Assembly: GCF_025244865.1 (NCBI RefSeq)
Contig: NZ_CP104272.1
Coordinates: 744,001-808,000 of the forward strand
Reading direction: 5' to 3'
Length of the DNA stretch: 64,000 nucleotides
Source: Arthrobacter sp. zg-Y1110
GTDB taxonomy: Bacteria; Actinomycetota; Actinomycetes; Actinomycetales; Micrococcaceae
Part shown: positions 40,310 through 49,608 of the stretch, one piece after another
Layout of the letters: each line of letters opens with the position of its first letter
Position numbering within the stretch: position 1 is the first letter of the stretch
Made by a program: the position numbers and the translations under genes
The notes under the pieces: generated by a model
Databases searched by the model: none
Seen by the model: the letters and a program-made list of their open reading frames with translations, nothing else
What the model was told of the DNA's origin: nothing

Positions 40310-42673
40310 TCAGCCCAGCGGTGCCACGTCCGCCGGGCAGTGCAGCCGCCGGGTGTGGTCCACTACCCGCACGGTTCCGGTCAGGCTAACACCGGCCGTA
40401 CCGCGGATATCGGCACTCGACGCCCCGAGCCGCAGCTCCAGGTCCCCGGGCTCCACAATGCGCTGCCCGTCCCGCCCGGTGAAGGACGCGGCGTCGGCCG
40501 GAACCGTAAACCGCACCTTCGCCGCTTCTCCCGCACGCAGCGGGACCCGAGCGAACCCGGCCAGCCGCTGCACCGGGCGCACTACCGAGGCCACCGGATC
40601 GTGCAGGTAGAGCTGGACGATCTCGACGCCGTCGCGCTCGCCGGTGTTGGCTACGGTCACGGAAACGGACGTTTCGCCGTCGACCCCGAACTCCGCCGGA
40701 CCGTCCAGGGCGACGTTCGACCACTCGAAGCTGCTGTAGCCCAGCCCGTGGCCGAATGCGAAGGCAGGTGTCGGGTCGATGCTGGACACGTCGCTCATCT
40801 GCGCGAGCGGAGCGGCCAGATAGGTGGACGGCTGCGCACCGGGGGACGCCGGAACGCTGACCGGCAGCCGGCCGCTGGGATTCACCCTGCCGCTCAGCAC
40901 ACCGGCGATTGCCGGTCCGCCCTCTTCGCCGGGGAAAAACGCGTGCACAATGGCGGCGGCTTCCGTAGCGGCGCGGCCCAGGGCATAGGGGCGTCCGGTC
41001 AGCAGCACCAGCACCACGGGTTTGCCGGTGTCCAGCAGTTCATTGAGCAGCTGCTGCTGCACTCCGGGCAGGACCAGCGACTCGGTATCGCAGCCCTCGC
41101 CGCTGGTGCCGCGGCCGAACAGCCCGGACCGGTCACCCAGCACGGCCACGACGACGTCGGCCTCCCGGGCGGCGGACAACGCGTCGGCGAATCCGTCTGT
41201 CTCAGGTCCGTCCACGCTGCAGCCTGCGGTCACGGTCATCGCGCTGTCGGGGAATTCGCCGCGCAGCGATGCCGCCATGGTGGGCAGCTCGATTCCCGCT
41301 GCCACCTCCGGGTGCTGCACACCCACGTGGGCGGGGAAGGAGTAGCAGCCGAGGAACGCCATCGGGTTGTCGGCATTGGGTCCGACGACGGCGATGCGGC
41401 CCGGCGCTGCCAGCGGCAGGATTCCGTTGTTGGCGGTGAGGATCAATGCCTGCTCGGCGACCTCGGCCGCCAGGGACCGGTTCTCCGGCCGGTCCAGGTC
41501 CACCGAACCCAGCACGCCGGACGAGTCCGTGAGGTCCATACCAGCCAGGGCCGAGGGCACCGCGGACCAGTCCGGGTCCAGCAGCCCGAGTTCGACCTTC
41601 TGCGTCAGCACCCGCAGCAGCGCGGTGTCGATGACCGCTTCATCCAGCCGTCCGGACTCCACTTCTTCGATGAGATGCTCGCCGAAGGCATCCACGGTGG
41701 GAAGTTCCACGTCTACGCCGGCGGTCAGCGCCGCCGCAGCCGCCTCGCCGAGCGAACCGGCCACCCGGTGCAGTTCCTTGAGGAAGCTGATCCCGAAGTA
41801 GTCGGCCACCACCGTGCCGTCGAAACCCCACGTCTCGCGGAGCAGGCCGGTGAGCAGCGAGCGGTCCGCAGCGGAGGGGACGCCGTCGACGTCGGTATAG
41901 GCGTGCATCACGGAGCGCACCCCGGATTCCCGCACGGCCATTTCGAAAGGCACCAGCAGGACGTCCGCGCGTTCGCGCATACCTACGGAGACCGGGGCCA
42001 GGTTGCGGCCCGCCTTGGAGGCTGAGTAACCAACGAAGTGCTTCAGCGTCGCCACCACTCCCGCACCTTCGAGGCCGCGGATGTAGGCGGAAGCGATGCT
42101 GCCCACCAGATAGGGGTCTTCGCCGATGGTCTCCTCCACCCGGCCCCAGCGGGCGTCGCGGACGACGTCGAGCACTGGTGCGAGGCCCTGATGCACGCCG
42201 ACCGAGCGCATGTCGGTGCCGATGGCCGCACCGATCCGGCCGATCAGTTCCGGGTTGAACGTGGCGCCCCAGGAGAGCGGCACCGGGTACGCCGTTGCGC
42301 CCCAGGCCGCGAACCCGGCCAGGCATTCCTCATGCGCCATGGCCGGGATGCCGAACCGGTTGGACTCGGCGATCCGCTGCTGCGTGCGCATCAAGGACAG
42401 GGCGCCCATGCCGGCGTCGACCGGCAGGGTGCCGAACGGCCGGGTGAGCTGGCCCAGCCCGTTCGGCAGGAGATTCTCCAGCGGCACCGGTTTCTTCATG
42501 TCGTGCTGGTGGGGTGCCACCTGGCCGCCTTCGCTGGAGGCGCCCACCCAGACGCCGAAGAGCTGGGCGACCTTTTCCTGCAGCGTCATCTGTTCCGCCA
42601 GCCGGGCGGCGCGCTCGCGGGCGGTCAGCGACGTGTCCCGCCAGGGGAGGTGCTGAACTGTTGTTTCTGTCAT
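40310..42673 (-). CDS. Glycoside hydrolase family 3, probable beta-xylosidase/glucosidase
   Basis: 787 residues. The GH3 N-terminal barrel has LKHFVGYSASKAGRN and the nucleophile Asp291 in GTVVADYFGISF. The second domain holds the acid/base Glu region GTSGEGCDTESLVLPG, and a fibronectin-III-like end starts near GLGYSSFEW. No signal peptide, so cytoplasmic. In this operon with an acetyl xylan esterase and next to xylose genes, beta-xylosidase is the best guess, but beta-glucosidase is equally possible from sequence alone. A short 2-base gap separates it from the permease. Confidence 0.9.
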   Translation of the reverse strand: MTETTVQHLPWRDTSLTARERAARLAEQMTLQEKVAQLFGVWVGASSEGGQVAPHQHDMKKPVPLENLLPNGLGQLTRPFGTLPVDAGMGALSLMRTQQRIAESNRFGIPAMAHEECLAGFAAWGATAYPVPLSWGATFNPELIGRIGAAIGTDMRSVGVHQGLAPVLDVVRDARWGRVEETIGEDPYLVGSIASAYIRGLEGAGVVATLKHFVGYSASKAGRNLAPVSVGMRERADVLLVPFEMAVRESGVRSVMHAYTDVDGVPSAADRSLLTGLLRETWGFDGTVVADYFGISFLKELHRVAGSLGEAAAAALTAGVDVELPTVDAFGEHLIEEVESGRLDEAVIDTALLRVLTQKVELGLLDPDWSAVPSALAGMDLTDSSGVLGSVDLDRPENRSLAAEVAEQALILTANNGILPLAAPGRIAVVGPNADNPMAFLGCYSFPAHVGVQHPEVAAGIELPTMAASLRGEFPDSAMTVTAGCSVDGPETDGFADALSAAREADVVVAVLGDRSGLFGRGTSGEGCDTESLVLPGVQQQLLNELLDTGKPVVLVLLTGRPYALGRAATEAAAIVHAFFPGEEGGPAIAGVLSGRVNPSGRLPVSVPASPGAQPSTYLAAPLAQMSDVSSIDPTPAFAFGHGLGYSSFEWSNVALDGPAEFGVDGETSVSVTVANTGERDGVEIVQLYLHDPVASVVRPVQRLAGFARVPLRAGEAAKVRFTVPADAASFTGRDGQRIVEPGDLELRLGASSADIRGTAGVSLTGTVRVVDHTRRLHCPADVAPLG

Positions 42674-42675
42674 GT

Positions 42676-43494
42676 CTACTTTCCGCCAACGCCCATAAGG
42701 CCCTGGACCAGTGCGCGGCGCGCAAAGAGGTACACCAGCAGGACGGGAATCATGGAGAGCATCACCGCGGCGAGGATGCCCGGCACATTGATGCCGTACT
42801 GGGTTTGGAAGTTGAAGAGGCCAAGCGTGATCACCTTGGTGGATTCCGACTGGGTCAGGATCAGCGGCAGCAGGAACCCGTTCCAGCCCTGCAGTGCTGC
42901 GAACACCGCAATCGTGGACAGGCCGCCCTTGGACAGCGGCAGCACCAGGCGCAGGAAGGTGCGTGTGGTGGACGCTCCGTCTACCGACATCGCCTCGTAG
43001 AGTTCCGGCGTGATGTCCCGCATGGTCCCGGAAAGGATCAGCGTGCAGATCGGCAGCGCGAAGGCGGCGGTCGGCAGGATGATGCCCAGCAGGGTGTCAT
43101 ACAGGCCCACCGAGTTGATCAGGTAGAACATCGGCACAATCACTGCCTGGACCGGAATAGCCAGCCCGAGCAGGAAGAACCGGAAGATCAACGTGGTGGA
43201 GCGGGACTGGCTGCGCACAATGGCGTAGGACAACGGCGGCACCACCAGCAGGACAATGCCCACCACGCCGGCCGTGACAATGAAGGTGTTCAGGAAGTAC
43301 TTGCCGAACCCGCTGTCAAAAACCATCAGGAAGTTTTCGAAGGTCAGGCTGGTGGGTACGGACAGCGGGCCGTTCGCGCTGAATTCGGGGCGGGTCTGCA
43401 CGCTGGCGGCAATCATGACGTACAGCGGCAGGGCAACGATCAGGAGCCAGACGGTGACGGCAGCTCCGGCAATGTAATTGGGGCGGGTACGCAT
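42676..43494 (-). CDS. Sugar ABC transporter permease, MalG type
   Basis: 272 residues with about six membrane helices. The EAA loop that touches the ATPase is seen as YEAMSVDGASTTRTFLRLVL. It starts on the last base of the partner permease gene (1-base overlap). Together they import an oligosaccharide bound by the lipoprotein at 44465-45772. No ATPase gene is next to it. Confidence 0.92.
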   Translation of the reverse strand: MRTRPNYIAGAAVTVWLLIVALPLYVMIAASVQTRPEFSANGPLSVPTSLTFENFLMVFDSGFGKYFLNTFIVTAGVVGIVLLVVPPLSYAIVRSQSRSTTLIFRFFLLGLAIPVQAVIVPMFYLINSVGLYDTLLGIILPTAAFALPICTLILSGTMRDITPELYEAMSVDGASTTRTFLRLVLPLSKGGLSTIAVFAALQGWNGFLLPLILTQSESTKVITLGLFNFQTQYGINVPGILAAVMLSMIPVLLVYLFARRALVQGLMGVGGK

Positions 43495-44444
43495 CAGACT
43501 CCCTCCATGGTGCTGCGCATTTTGTCGTAGCCGGAGGCCTTCACCATGATCAGCGAGACGGCGGTGGCCACGACCACCAGGACCAGGGCGATGGCGGAGC
43601 CCATGCCGAAGTTGTAGCGGCGGAAGGCTTCCTCATACATGTAGAAGGCGGTGATGGTGGTGTCCGTTCCGGGTCCGCCGTCGGTGAGGATCAGCACCGT
43701 CTCGAAGGTGGTCAGGCCGCCGACCACCATCAGGATCACGGAGGTGATGATGCTGTTGCGCATTTGCGGCAGCGTGATGGAGAAGAACTGGCGTGCCCGT
43801 CCGGCGCCGTCGATTTCCGCGGCCTGGTACAGCACCGGCGGAACGGATTTGGCAGCGCCCTGGTAGATCAGCGTGTGGAAGGGGGTGAACTGCCACATGC
43901 CTACGAAGATGATCACGCCGATGGCGGTGGACTGGTTGCCGAAGAGGTTGCCGTCCCCGAACAGCCACTTGAGCTGTGCCGGAACCCCGAAGTTCGGATC
44001 CAGCAGGGCCCGCCACAGTACGGAGATGGCCGCGGAGGAGAGCAGCAGGGGGAGGAAGAAGATGGCGCTGAGCACGGCGCGGTTACGCTGCGGTCCTGCT
44101 GCCCAGACACCCAGCAGAATGCTCACCGGAGTCTGGGTGGCAACACCAAGCACAATGAACAGCACACTGAGCCACAGGCTCTTGAGCATTACCGAATCCC
44201 CGGCAAGGGTTTCCCAGTTCTCCATGCCGACAAACTTCGGGTCGCCCAGCCCCGTCCAGGTCATAAAGGACAGAACGACGACGGCGATCAGCGGTACAAC
44301 GGCGAACAGCAGGAAAAAGACGGTGGCGGGCAGGGTCCAGGCGACACCCGGACGGTTCAGCCGGGCCCGGCCGGCCCGCACCGGACGACCCTTGGCGGGG
44401 TTGTCCGGTGCGGCCGGGGGCCGAGGTGGAAGCAGAGTGGTCAT
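43494..44444 (-). CDS. Sugar ABC transporter permease, MalF type
   Basis: 316 residues. A 30-residue Pro/Arg-rich N-terminus is followed by six to seven membrane helices. The EAA loop is YQAAEIDGAGRARQFFSITL, followed by helices ending near RYNFGMGSAIALVL. It forms the pore with the MalG-type partner and lies directly after the binding-protein gene with a 20-base gap. Confidence 0.92.
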   Translation of the reverse strand: MTTLLPPRPPAAPDNPAKGRPVRAGRARLNRPGVAWTLPATVFFLLFAVVPLIAVVVLSFMTWTGLGDPKFVGMENWETLAGDSVMLKSLWLSVLFIVLGVATQTPVSILLGVWAAGPQRNRAVLSAIFFLPLLLSSAAISVLWRALLDPNFGVPAQLKWLFGDGNLFGNQSTAIGVIIFVGMWQFTPFHTLIYQGAAKSVPPVLYQAAEIDGAGRARQFFSITLPQMRNSIITSVILMVVGGLTTFETVLILTDGGPGTDTTITAFYMYEEAFRRYNFGMGSAIALVLVVVATAVSLIMVKASGYDKMRSTMEGV

Positions 44445-44464
44445 GGTCTCGGCAATCGGTCCGG

Positions 44465-45772
44465 CTATTTCTTCAACGACTGCATGGCTTCAATGAAGCC
44501 GTCTTCGTCGATGCCTCCTGCGAAGAAGTCGGCAACAGCGCTGTGGATGGTGGGTGTTGCGGCCGGCGGGTAGGCCTGGTCCCAGGACAGCTGGAAGTTA
44601 GGCGCATCCTGCACCAGCCCGAACTGGAAGCGGGCGTAGTCCGGGTTGGTGGCCTGGTCCAGGAACTGTTCGGTGCTGGTAGTCGTGGGCAGGTTGCCGA
44701 TGGCCATCTGCTCCTGAACGAACTCGTCCGAGTACATCAGCTTCAGGAAGTCACGTGCGGCCTCGGGATAGCGGGTGTCCTTGAGGACGGAGTAGTAGTT
44801 GTTGGTGTTGCCGACCAGGTTGGCAGGATCTCCCTTGCCGCCCTCGATCTCGGGGAATTCGCTCCAGCCCAGGCCGCTCGCTGCGAACTCGGGGTTGACG
44901 TCCTGGATGGTGGAGTACTCCCAGGAGCCCATGAGCTCGAAGCCTGCCTGGCCGCTGGAGAGCAGGGTGTGGGAGCCGCCGTCGGTGAACTTCACGGACT
45001 GGAAGTTGGTGCCGAAGGCCCCGGTGTCCACCAGTTCACGCAGCATGCCCAGCGATTCCCGGCTTTCTTCGGAATCCCAGACGTCGGTGTCGCCGTCTAT
45101 GGCGGACTGGAAGAGTTCCGGCCCGGCTACGCGGTCATAGACGTAGGAGAACCACATCTGGGTGGGCCATTCGTCGCCGCCGCCGAGGGCGATCGGGGTC
45201 TTGCCTGCAGCCTTGAGCTTCTCGACGGCGTCGAGCAGTTCGTCCCAGGTCTGCGGTGCTTCCTCGATGCCTGCCGAGGCGAGCACTTCCTTGTTGTGGA
45301 AGAGCATTACGGGCTGGGTGCCGCGCATCGGCACTCCGTACGGGGTGTCGTCCACCGTGGCGACGTCGAACACCGAGGGAAGGAAGGCGTCCTTCAGCTT
45401 CGGATCCTCCTCGATGAAGTCATCCAGCGGCATCAGCAGGTCTGCGTCCACGAAGTCGGAGATGCTGCCTCCGCCCCAGTTGAAGAAGATGTCCGGTGCT
45501 GCGTCGGTGCTCATGACCGTCTGCAGCTTCTGCTGGTATTCGGCACCGGGGATGGTGTCCAGCACCACCTTCACGTCGGAGGTCTCATTGAAGCGTTCGA
45601 CCATAGCGGATTCGACGTCGTTGCTCGCGTCTCCGTAAACGAGGACATGGATCTCATTTTCGGGACGGTCCGAGGCAGCGGAGTCGCCGCCTCCACAGCC
45701 GGCCAGGGTGAGGCCGAGCGCCAGTATGCCGGCGGTGGCCAGGACCGGGGTCCGGGACGAGGGTTTGTTCAT
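44465..45772 (-). CDS. Sugar ABC transporter substrate-binding lipoprotein
   Basis: 435 residues. A signal peptide with lipobox LAGC (Cys26) is followed by an extracellular solute-binding family 1 fold, with PDIFFNWGGGSI and PYGVPMRGTQPVMLFHNKEV as typical strand-helix blocks. It captures an oligosaccharide outside the cell; the GH3 enzyme and xylan esterase in the same operon suggest acetylated xylo-oligosaccharides. A GGAAGG site lies upstream, and LacI-type operators cover its promoter region. Confidence 0.93.
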   Translation of the reverse strand: MNKPSSRTPVLATAGILALGLTLAGCGGGDSAASDRPENEIHVLVYGDASNDVESAMVERFNETSDVKVVLDTIPGAEYQQKLQTVMSTDAAPDIFFNWGGGSISDFVDADLLMPLDDFIEEDPKLKDAFLPSVFDVATVDDTPYGVPMRGTQPVMLFHNKEVLASAGIEEAPQTWDELLDAVEKLKAAGKTPIALGGGDEWPTQMWFSYVYDRVAGPELFQSAIDGDTDVWDSEESRESLGMLRELVDTGAFGTNFQSVKFTDGGSHTLLSSGQAGFELMGSWEYSTIQDVNPEFAASGLGWSEFPEIEGGKGDPANLVGNTNNYYSVLKDTRYPEAARDFLKLMYSDEFVQEQMAIGNLPTTTSTEQFLDQATNPDYARFQFGLVQDAPNFQLSWDQAYPPAATPTIHSAVADFFAGGIDEDGFIEAMQSLKK

Positions 45773-45785
45773 CGTTGAACACCTT

Positions 45786-45817
45786 CCGAAAGTTTCGGTA
45801 TATTGGTCGAAAGTTAC
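45786..45817. promoter_or_regulatory. LacI-type operators of the xyloside importer operon
   Basis: CCGAAAGTTTCGG (45786-45798) is a perfect 6-1-6 inverted repeat. A second partial copy containing CGAAAGTT starts 21 bases later (45808-45815), and a third lies inside the lacI gene at 45991-45998. The first two lie between the divergent binding-protein and lacI starts. Confidence 0.75.
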
Positions 45818-45911
45818 TAGACGCCGTCAGCATAAGATGTGCGTAATGTGATGCGCAACACTTTTCGATAAACTGTTGTCCGCGCTGGCTCGAACACCCG
45901 AAGGACTACCC

Positions 45912-46937
45912 ATGCAGTCATCACTGCCGCAGCACCCGGTCACGCTGGCAGACCTGGCCTCCGAAGCCGAGGTTTCACTCTCGACAGTTTCGAAAGTTCT
46001 CAACGGCAGAACAGACGTTTCGCGGAAAACGCGGGCGAAAGTCGAGGCGTTGCTGGAGGAGCACGGCTATCGCCGTAAAGGCGGGGCCAAGTCGCGGCTG
46101 CTGGAACTGGTGTTCCACGAACTCGAAAGCGCCTGGGCACTGGAGATTATCCGCGGCGTGGAGAACATTGCCCGGGAGAAGGGCCTGAGCGTGGTCCTGA
46201 CGGAGAGCGGAACCCGGCACGCGCCGTCGCCCGAGTGGGTGGAAGGGGTCATCGCCCGGCGGCCCGTCGGCGTCGTTCTGGTCTTTTCCGACCTGGCGCA
46301 GGACTCGCGTCGGCAGCTTGAAGCGCGGTCCATTCCGTTTGTGATCATCGATCCGGCGGGGGATCCGGCTCCGGATGTGCCGTCCGTGGGGTCGGCAAAC
46401 TGGTCCGGGGGCATGATGGCCACCCGCCACCTGATCGAGCTGGGGCACACCCGGATTGCTGCGATCACGGGGCCGGAGGACATGATGTGTTCGCTGGCGC
46501 GGATTGACGGCTACCGATCTGCGCTGAACAACGCCGCGCTGCCGCTTGACCGGGATCTGATCAGGTACGGAAACTTCCACGTTGACGGCGGCCGGGATCA
46601 CGCGCTGGAGCTGCTGTCGCTTCCGGACCGGCCTACTGCCATCTTTGCCGGCAGCGACCTGCAGGCGCTGGGCGTGCTCGACGCCGCCCGGCAGCTGGGC
46701 ATTAGTGTCCCGGACGAACTGTCGATTGTCGGGTATGACGATCTACAGGTTGCGCAGTGGTCCAGTCCTGCGCTGACCACCGTGCACCAGCCGCTGATCG
46801 AGATGGCCGAGGAAGCTGCCCGGATGGCGGTCCGGTTGTTCGAGGGGGAGCGTCCGAACAACCTGCGTCTGGATCTGGCCACGTCGTTGGTGGTGCGGCA
46901 GAGCACTGCCCGGGTGCCTGCGGCCGTCAGTTCATAG
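45912..46937 (+). CDS. LacI-family transcriptional regulator
   Basis: 341 residues from ATG 45912. The N-terminal LADLASEAEVSLSTVSKVL is the DNA-reading helix-turn-helix with hinge, followed by a periplasmic-binding-type ligand domain (DGYRSALN, GSDLQALGVLDAARQLG, SIVGYDDLQVAQWSSP). It is divergent from the binding-protein gene whose operators carry its likely target CGAAAGTT, and so should repress the importer until an oligosaccharide is present. A CGAAAGTT in its own coding sequence hints at looping or autocontrol. Confidence 0.92.
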   Translation: MQSSLPQHPVTLADLASEAEVSLSTVSKVLNGRTDVSRKTRAKVEALLEEHGYRRKGGAKSRLLELVFHELESAWALEIIRGVENIAREKGLSVVLTESGTRHAPSPEWVEGVIARRPVGVVLVFSDLAQDSRRQLEARSIPFVIIDPAGDPAPDVPSVGSANWSGGMMATRHLIELGHTRIAAITGPEDMMCSLARIDGYRSALNNAALPLDRDLIRYGNFHVDGGRDHALELLSLPDRPTAIFAGSDLQALGVLDAARQLGISVPDELSIVGYDDLQVAQWSSPALTTVHQPLIEMAEEAARMAVRLFEGERPNNLRLDLATSLVVRQSTARVPAAVSS

Positions 46938-46993
46938 GCAGCGTTCGGTTTCGGTTGTGGCCCGAGGTGCCCGGGTTGCCCACTGCTGCCGGC

Positions 46994-47103
46994 GTGAGCC
47001 CGGTGAGTCCGTCCGCGGTGAGCCCGCGACGCCGCGAGCCGTGAGCCCTGACCCTGTGACCCTGTGACGCCGTGAGCCCGTGAGCCCGTGAGCCCGTGAG
47101 CCC
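46994..47103. repeat. Octamer GTGAGCCC repeat cluster
   Basis: Four perfect tandem copies of GTGAGCCC lie at 47072-47103. Degenerate copies (GTGAGTCC, GTGAGCCC) occur from 46994. It fills most of the gap between lacI and the convergent DUF222 gene. Possible simple-sequence expansion; it does not appear to code for protein. Confidence 0.8.
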
Positions 47104-47151
47104 GGGCCGACACACGGACTTCCGGTCCTTGTGCCCCGCTTTCCATTCCGC

Positions 47152-49011
47152 TCAAAACGGCGGCGCAGCCTGGTAGGCGCTATGTTCATGGTCTGTCTGC
47201 GCATGATCCTTCCTCAGACCGGGTGGCGGCTGCTTAGGATCCGTCCGCGGGTCCGTCGGCTGCTGAGAAACCAAATCGAGAAACGGCTCGGTCCGATAAA
47301 CCCGGCCGGTAGGTGAAGTCCACTCGATCACCCCGGGTGTTGGCTGGCAGGCCTTCCAGAACCCGAGGGTCTTGAACCGGTGATGCCGGCGGCAGAGGTG
47401 TTCCAGGTTTCCGTGGTCTGTGGGTCCGCCTCGTGCCCAGTCGACGGTGTGGTCAATGTCCGCATTGGCGGTACTGACCCGGCAGCCGGGGAACCTGCAC
47501 GTTCCGTCCCGTGCGCGAAGCCAGCGTTTTAGCCCGGCCGGGACCTTTCGGCGTCTCCCGACCCCTAAAATCTCCCCGGTTTGTGGGTCCTGGGCCAGTC
47601 CGGTCAAACCTGCAGCATTCCTAGCCAGTCTCCGGGCTTCTTCGGCGCTGATGGGACCGTAACCGTGCAGCTCTGCGGGTTCGTCGTCGGCTCCGAAGAG
47701 TGTTTCGGCGCTGATCAGGACCATTATTTCCGCCCGCGGGACGATTTCCTCGACCGGGCCGGTTGGGCGCAGGGCAGTACCCTCCGGGACGTCACCCAAG
47801 CCGGTTCGTTCCTCGTCTGGAGTGGCTGCATCAGTGTCAGTGTCAGTGTCATTGCCGATGCGCCCGGTGCCGCGTCGGACTTCTGTCGCGTCTCGGGTTC
47901 CGGCCACATCCGGGGTTCCGGGCGCGGTGAAGATACCCCGGCTGCCGCCCATGAGCAGCTGGGCCAGAATATCCGCACGCAGCTGGTCTGTGGTCCGGGA
48001 ATCTCCTCCCGCCTGCTCACCCCGCGCCGCAGTGCTGAGAGCGGTATAGATCTGCTGCGCTTCCGCAGCACGCAGATAGGCCGACAGGCAGGACATGCCG
48101 TCCTCTTCCCGGTCCAGGGTGACTTTGCGCTGTTCGAAAGCACTCACGTGCCGCTTGCTTATGGTCTCCGGGAACGTCTTTTCGCGCAGCCGCCGGGCCT
48201 TAGCTGAGAACTGCGTCCGCGTCTGACCCTCCGCAGCCTTCAGCAGGTCCGCTTCGAACCCGGGGAGTTTCTCCGCAGGAACGTTTTGGCAGTGTTCCAG
48301 GACCACCTGCGCATGCTGGTAGGAGAAGCGGCCCTCTTCCAGCCCGGCCAGGGTGGCGGTATGGGTGCCGCACAGCTGCCCGGCTTCGCTCAGCAGCCGC
48401 TGGCCGGTCACCTGCGGAACATTCAGGATGGCGGCGCATTCCGAAGCCGCAAGACTGAACGCGATCCCGGGTTTATCCCGCTCCGACGGATCGAAGAAGC
48501 TGTCCCGGAAGATTTGCTCCATCCGGTGCACCAGACGAGCCTCCAGCGCCTGCGTCCACGCGAGCAGGTGCGCCATCCGGCGGAGAGCCTCTCCGACCAT
48601 GTGCTCGTCGAACGATTCAAGGTTCTGCAGCGCCAAGGTCCCGGTGAAACCGTCAGGGTAATCACCGACAGGACTCGGGGTGGTGGGGGAGGGAGCGGTG
48701 TTGGGGTCGGCGGGGTTGGCAGAGGTGGGATCGGCGGCGGGACCAGTGGCGGCCGAGCGAGCGGAAGACCCAGCAGATCCCATAGACCCGGCAGATCCCA
48801 TAAACCCAGTAGATGCAGCAGCGCCAGTCGGGCCGTCGTCGGCCTCCGCAGCGGACTTGTCACCGTCGTAGGGGGAGACAGGGTCCGCCCTAAATACAGA
48901 CAAACTGACCGGGGAGCACGGCGCATCCGCTTCGCCAGCGTGCCCCTCCGGCTGCTGGTCTTTAGTGCCTGGCTCTCCGTTTGTCGGTTCGGTATTCCCG
49001 AGCTGATCCAT
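47152..49011 (-). CDS. DUF222/HNH endonuclease-domain protein (13E12 type)
   Basis: 619 residues. The N-terminal 120 residues are Ser/Gly/Pro-rich and repetitive. DUF222 follows (about 135-380), then a low-complexity stretch and an HNH domain with CRFPGC, DIDHTVDWARGG and CRRHHRFKTLGFW, the latter holding the usual metal His and Cys. Such proteins are multicopy in actinobacteria and relate to the mycobacterial 13E12 repeat family. Their activity is not established. The start ATG is at the first Met of the frame; a shorter start within the disordered head is possible. Confidence 0.85.
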   Translation of the reverse strand: MDQLGNTEPTNGEPGTKDQQPEGHAGEADAPCSPVSLSVFRADPVSPYDGDKSAAEADDGPTGAAASTGFMGSAGSMGSAGSSARSAATGPAADPTSANPADPNTAPSPTTPSPVGDYPDGFTGTLALQNLESFDEHMVGEALRRMAHLLAWTQALEARLVHRMEQIFRDSFFDPSERDKPGIAFSLAASECAAILNVPQVTGQRLLSEAGQLCGTHTATLAGLEEGRFSYQHAQVVLEHCQNVPAEKLPGFEADLLKAAEGQTRTQFSAKARRLREKTFPETISKRHVSAFEQRKVTLDREEDGMSCLSAYLRAAEAQQIYTALSTAARGEQAGGDSRTTDQLRADILAQLLMGGSRGIFTAPGTPDVAGTRDATEVRRGTGRIGNDTDTDTDAATPDEERTGLGDVPEGTALRPTGPVEEIVPRAEIMVLISAETLFGADDEPAELHGYGPISAEEARRLARNAAGLTGLAQDPQTGEILGVGRRRKVPAGLKRWLRARDGTCRFPGCRVSTANADIDHTVDWARGGPTDHGNLEHLCRRHHRFKTLGFWKACQPTPGVIEWTSPTGRVYRTEPFLDLVSQQPTDPRTDPKQPPPGLRKDHAQTDHEHSAYQAAPPF

Positions 49012-49256
49012 ACCTCAGGATTTCATCCGGCACTGACATTTCCGGGCCCAAACCAGCCCCTAAATGGCCTCCCCGGAAATCAAAAATACCTGTCTTTTCT
49101 GCAGCACTACCTAGCCCGGGAACCTGGCTCCGGAAGGGACCGCCGGGGGAGCCCCCAATGCCTCGGCACCGATATCTCAGCACCCAGGTTCGACGGCCCA
49201 CCTGATCATCGCTAAGGTCAGCGGGACCGATACACCGGAGAGAGAGCCGCCCAGCT

Positions 49257-49562
49257 ATGCCGCAAAGTGTTGAAGACGTCCGCGATGAAATCCTTTCGGC
49301 CGCTTCTGCCGTCCGAGCCGCAGCGAGAGTGGACGACGACGAGTGGCGGAGTGGGGTGGCAAACCGGATTGAGCACATGTTTGCCGGCATTACTGAGGTT
49401 TCCGACCTGCGGGAGAGAGCCGCTGACTGCCTGCGCCTGTATGGAGGGATGGGCTCCTTTGCGGACGTCGGCACCGAGGCCATGGCTGGCGCGGTCAACA
49501 AGCTGCGCGTGCCTTTGGTCCGTGCGCGCACTTTCGCGTTAGACCAGACAGGCCCGCGCTGA
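49257..49562 (+). CDS. Uncharacterised small protein
   Basis: 101 residues, acidic at the start and mostly helical, with DDDEWRSGVANRIEHMFAGI and a Leu/Ala-rich end. No signal or membrane segment. It stands alone between the DUF222 gene and the VOC gene. No known family; the helical make-up suggests a protein-binding role, which is a guess. GAGAG lies upstream of the ATG. Confidence 0.6.
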   Translation: MPQSVEDVRDEILSAASAVRAAARVDDDEWRSGVANRIEHMFAGITEVSDLRERAADCLRLYGGMGSFADVGTEAMAGAVNKLRVPLVRARTFALDQTGPR

Positions 49563-49608
49563 GCCTGTCGGACCACCCGGCGACCCGGCGACCCTGCACC
49601 CGGCGGGC

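Noticed and set aside
46994..47103. The octamer array as a CRISPR or attachment site.
   Set aside because: Units are directly tandem with no spacers and there is no cas, integrase or tRNA gene nearby.
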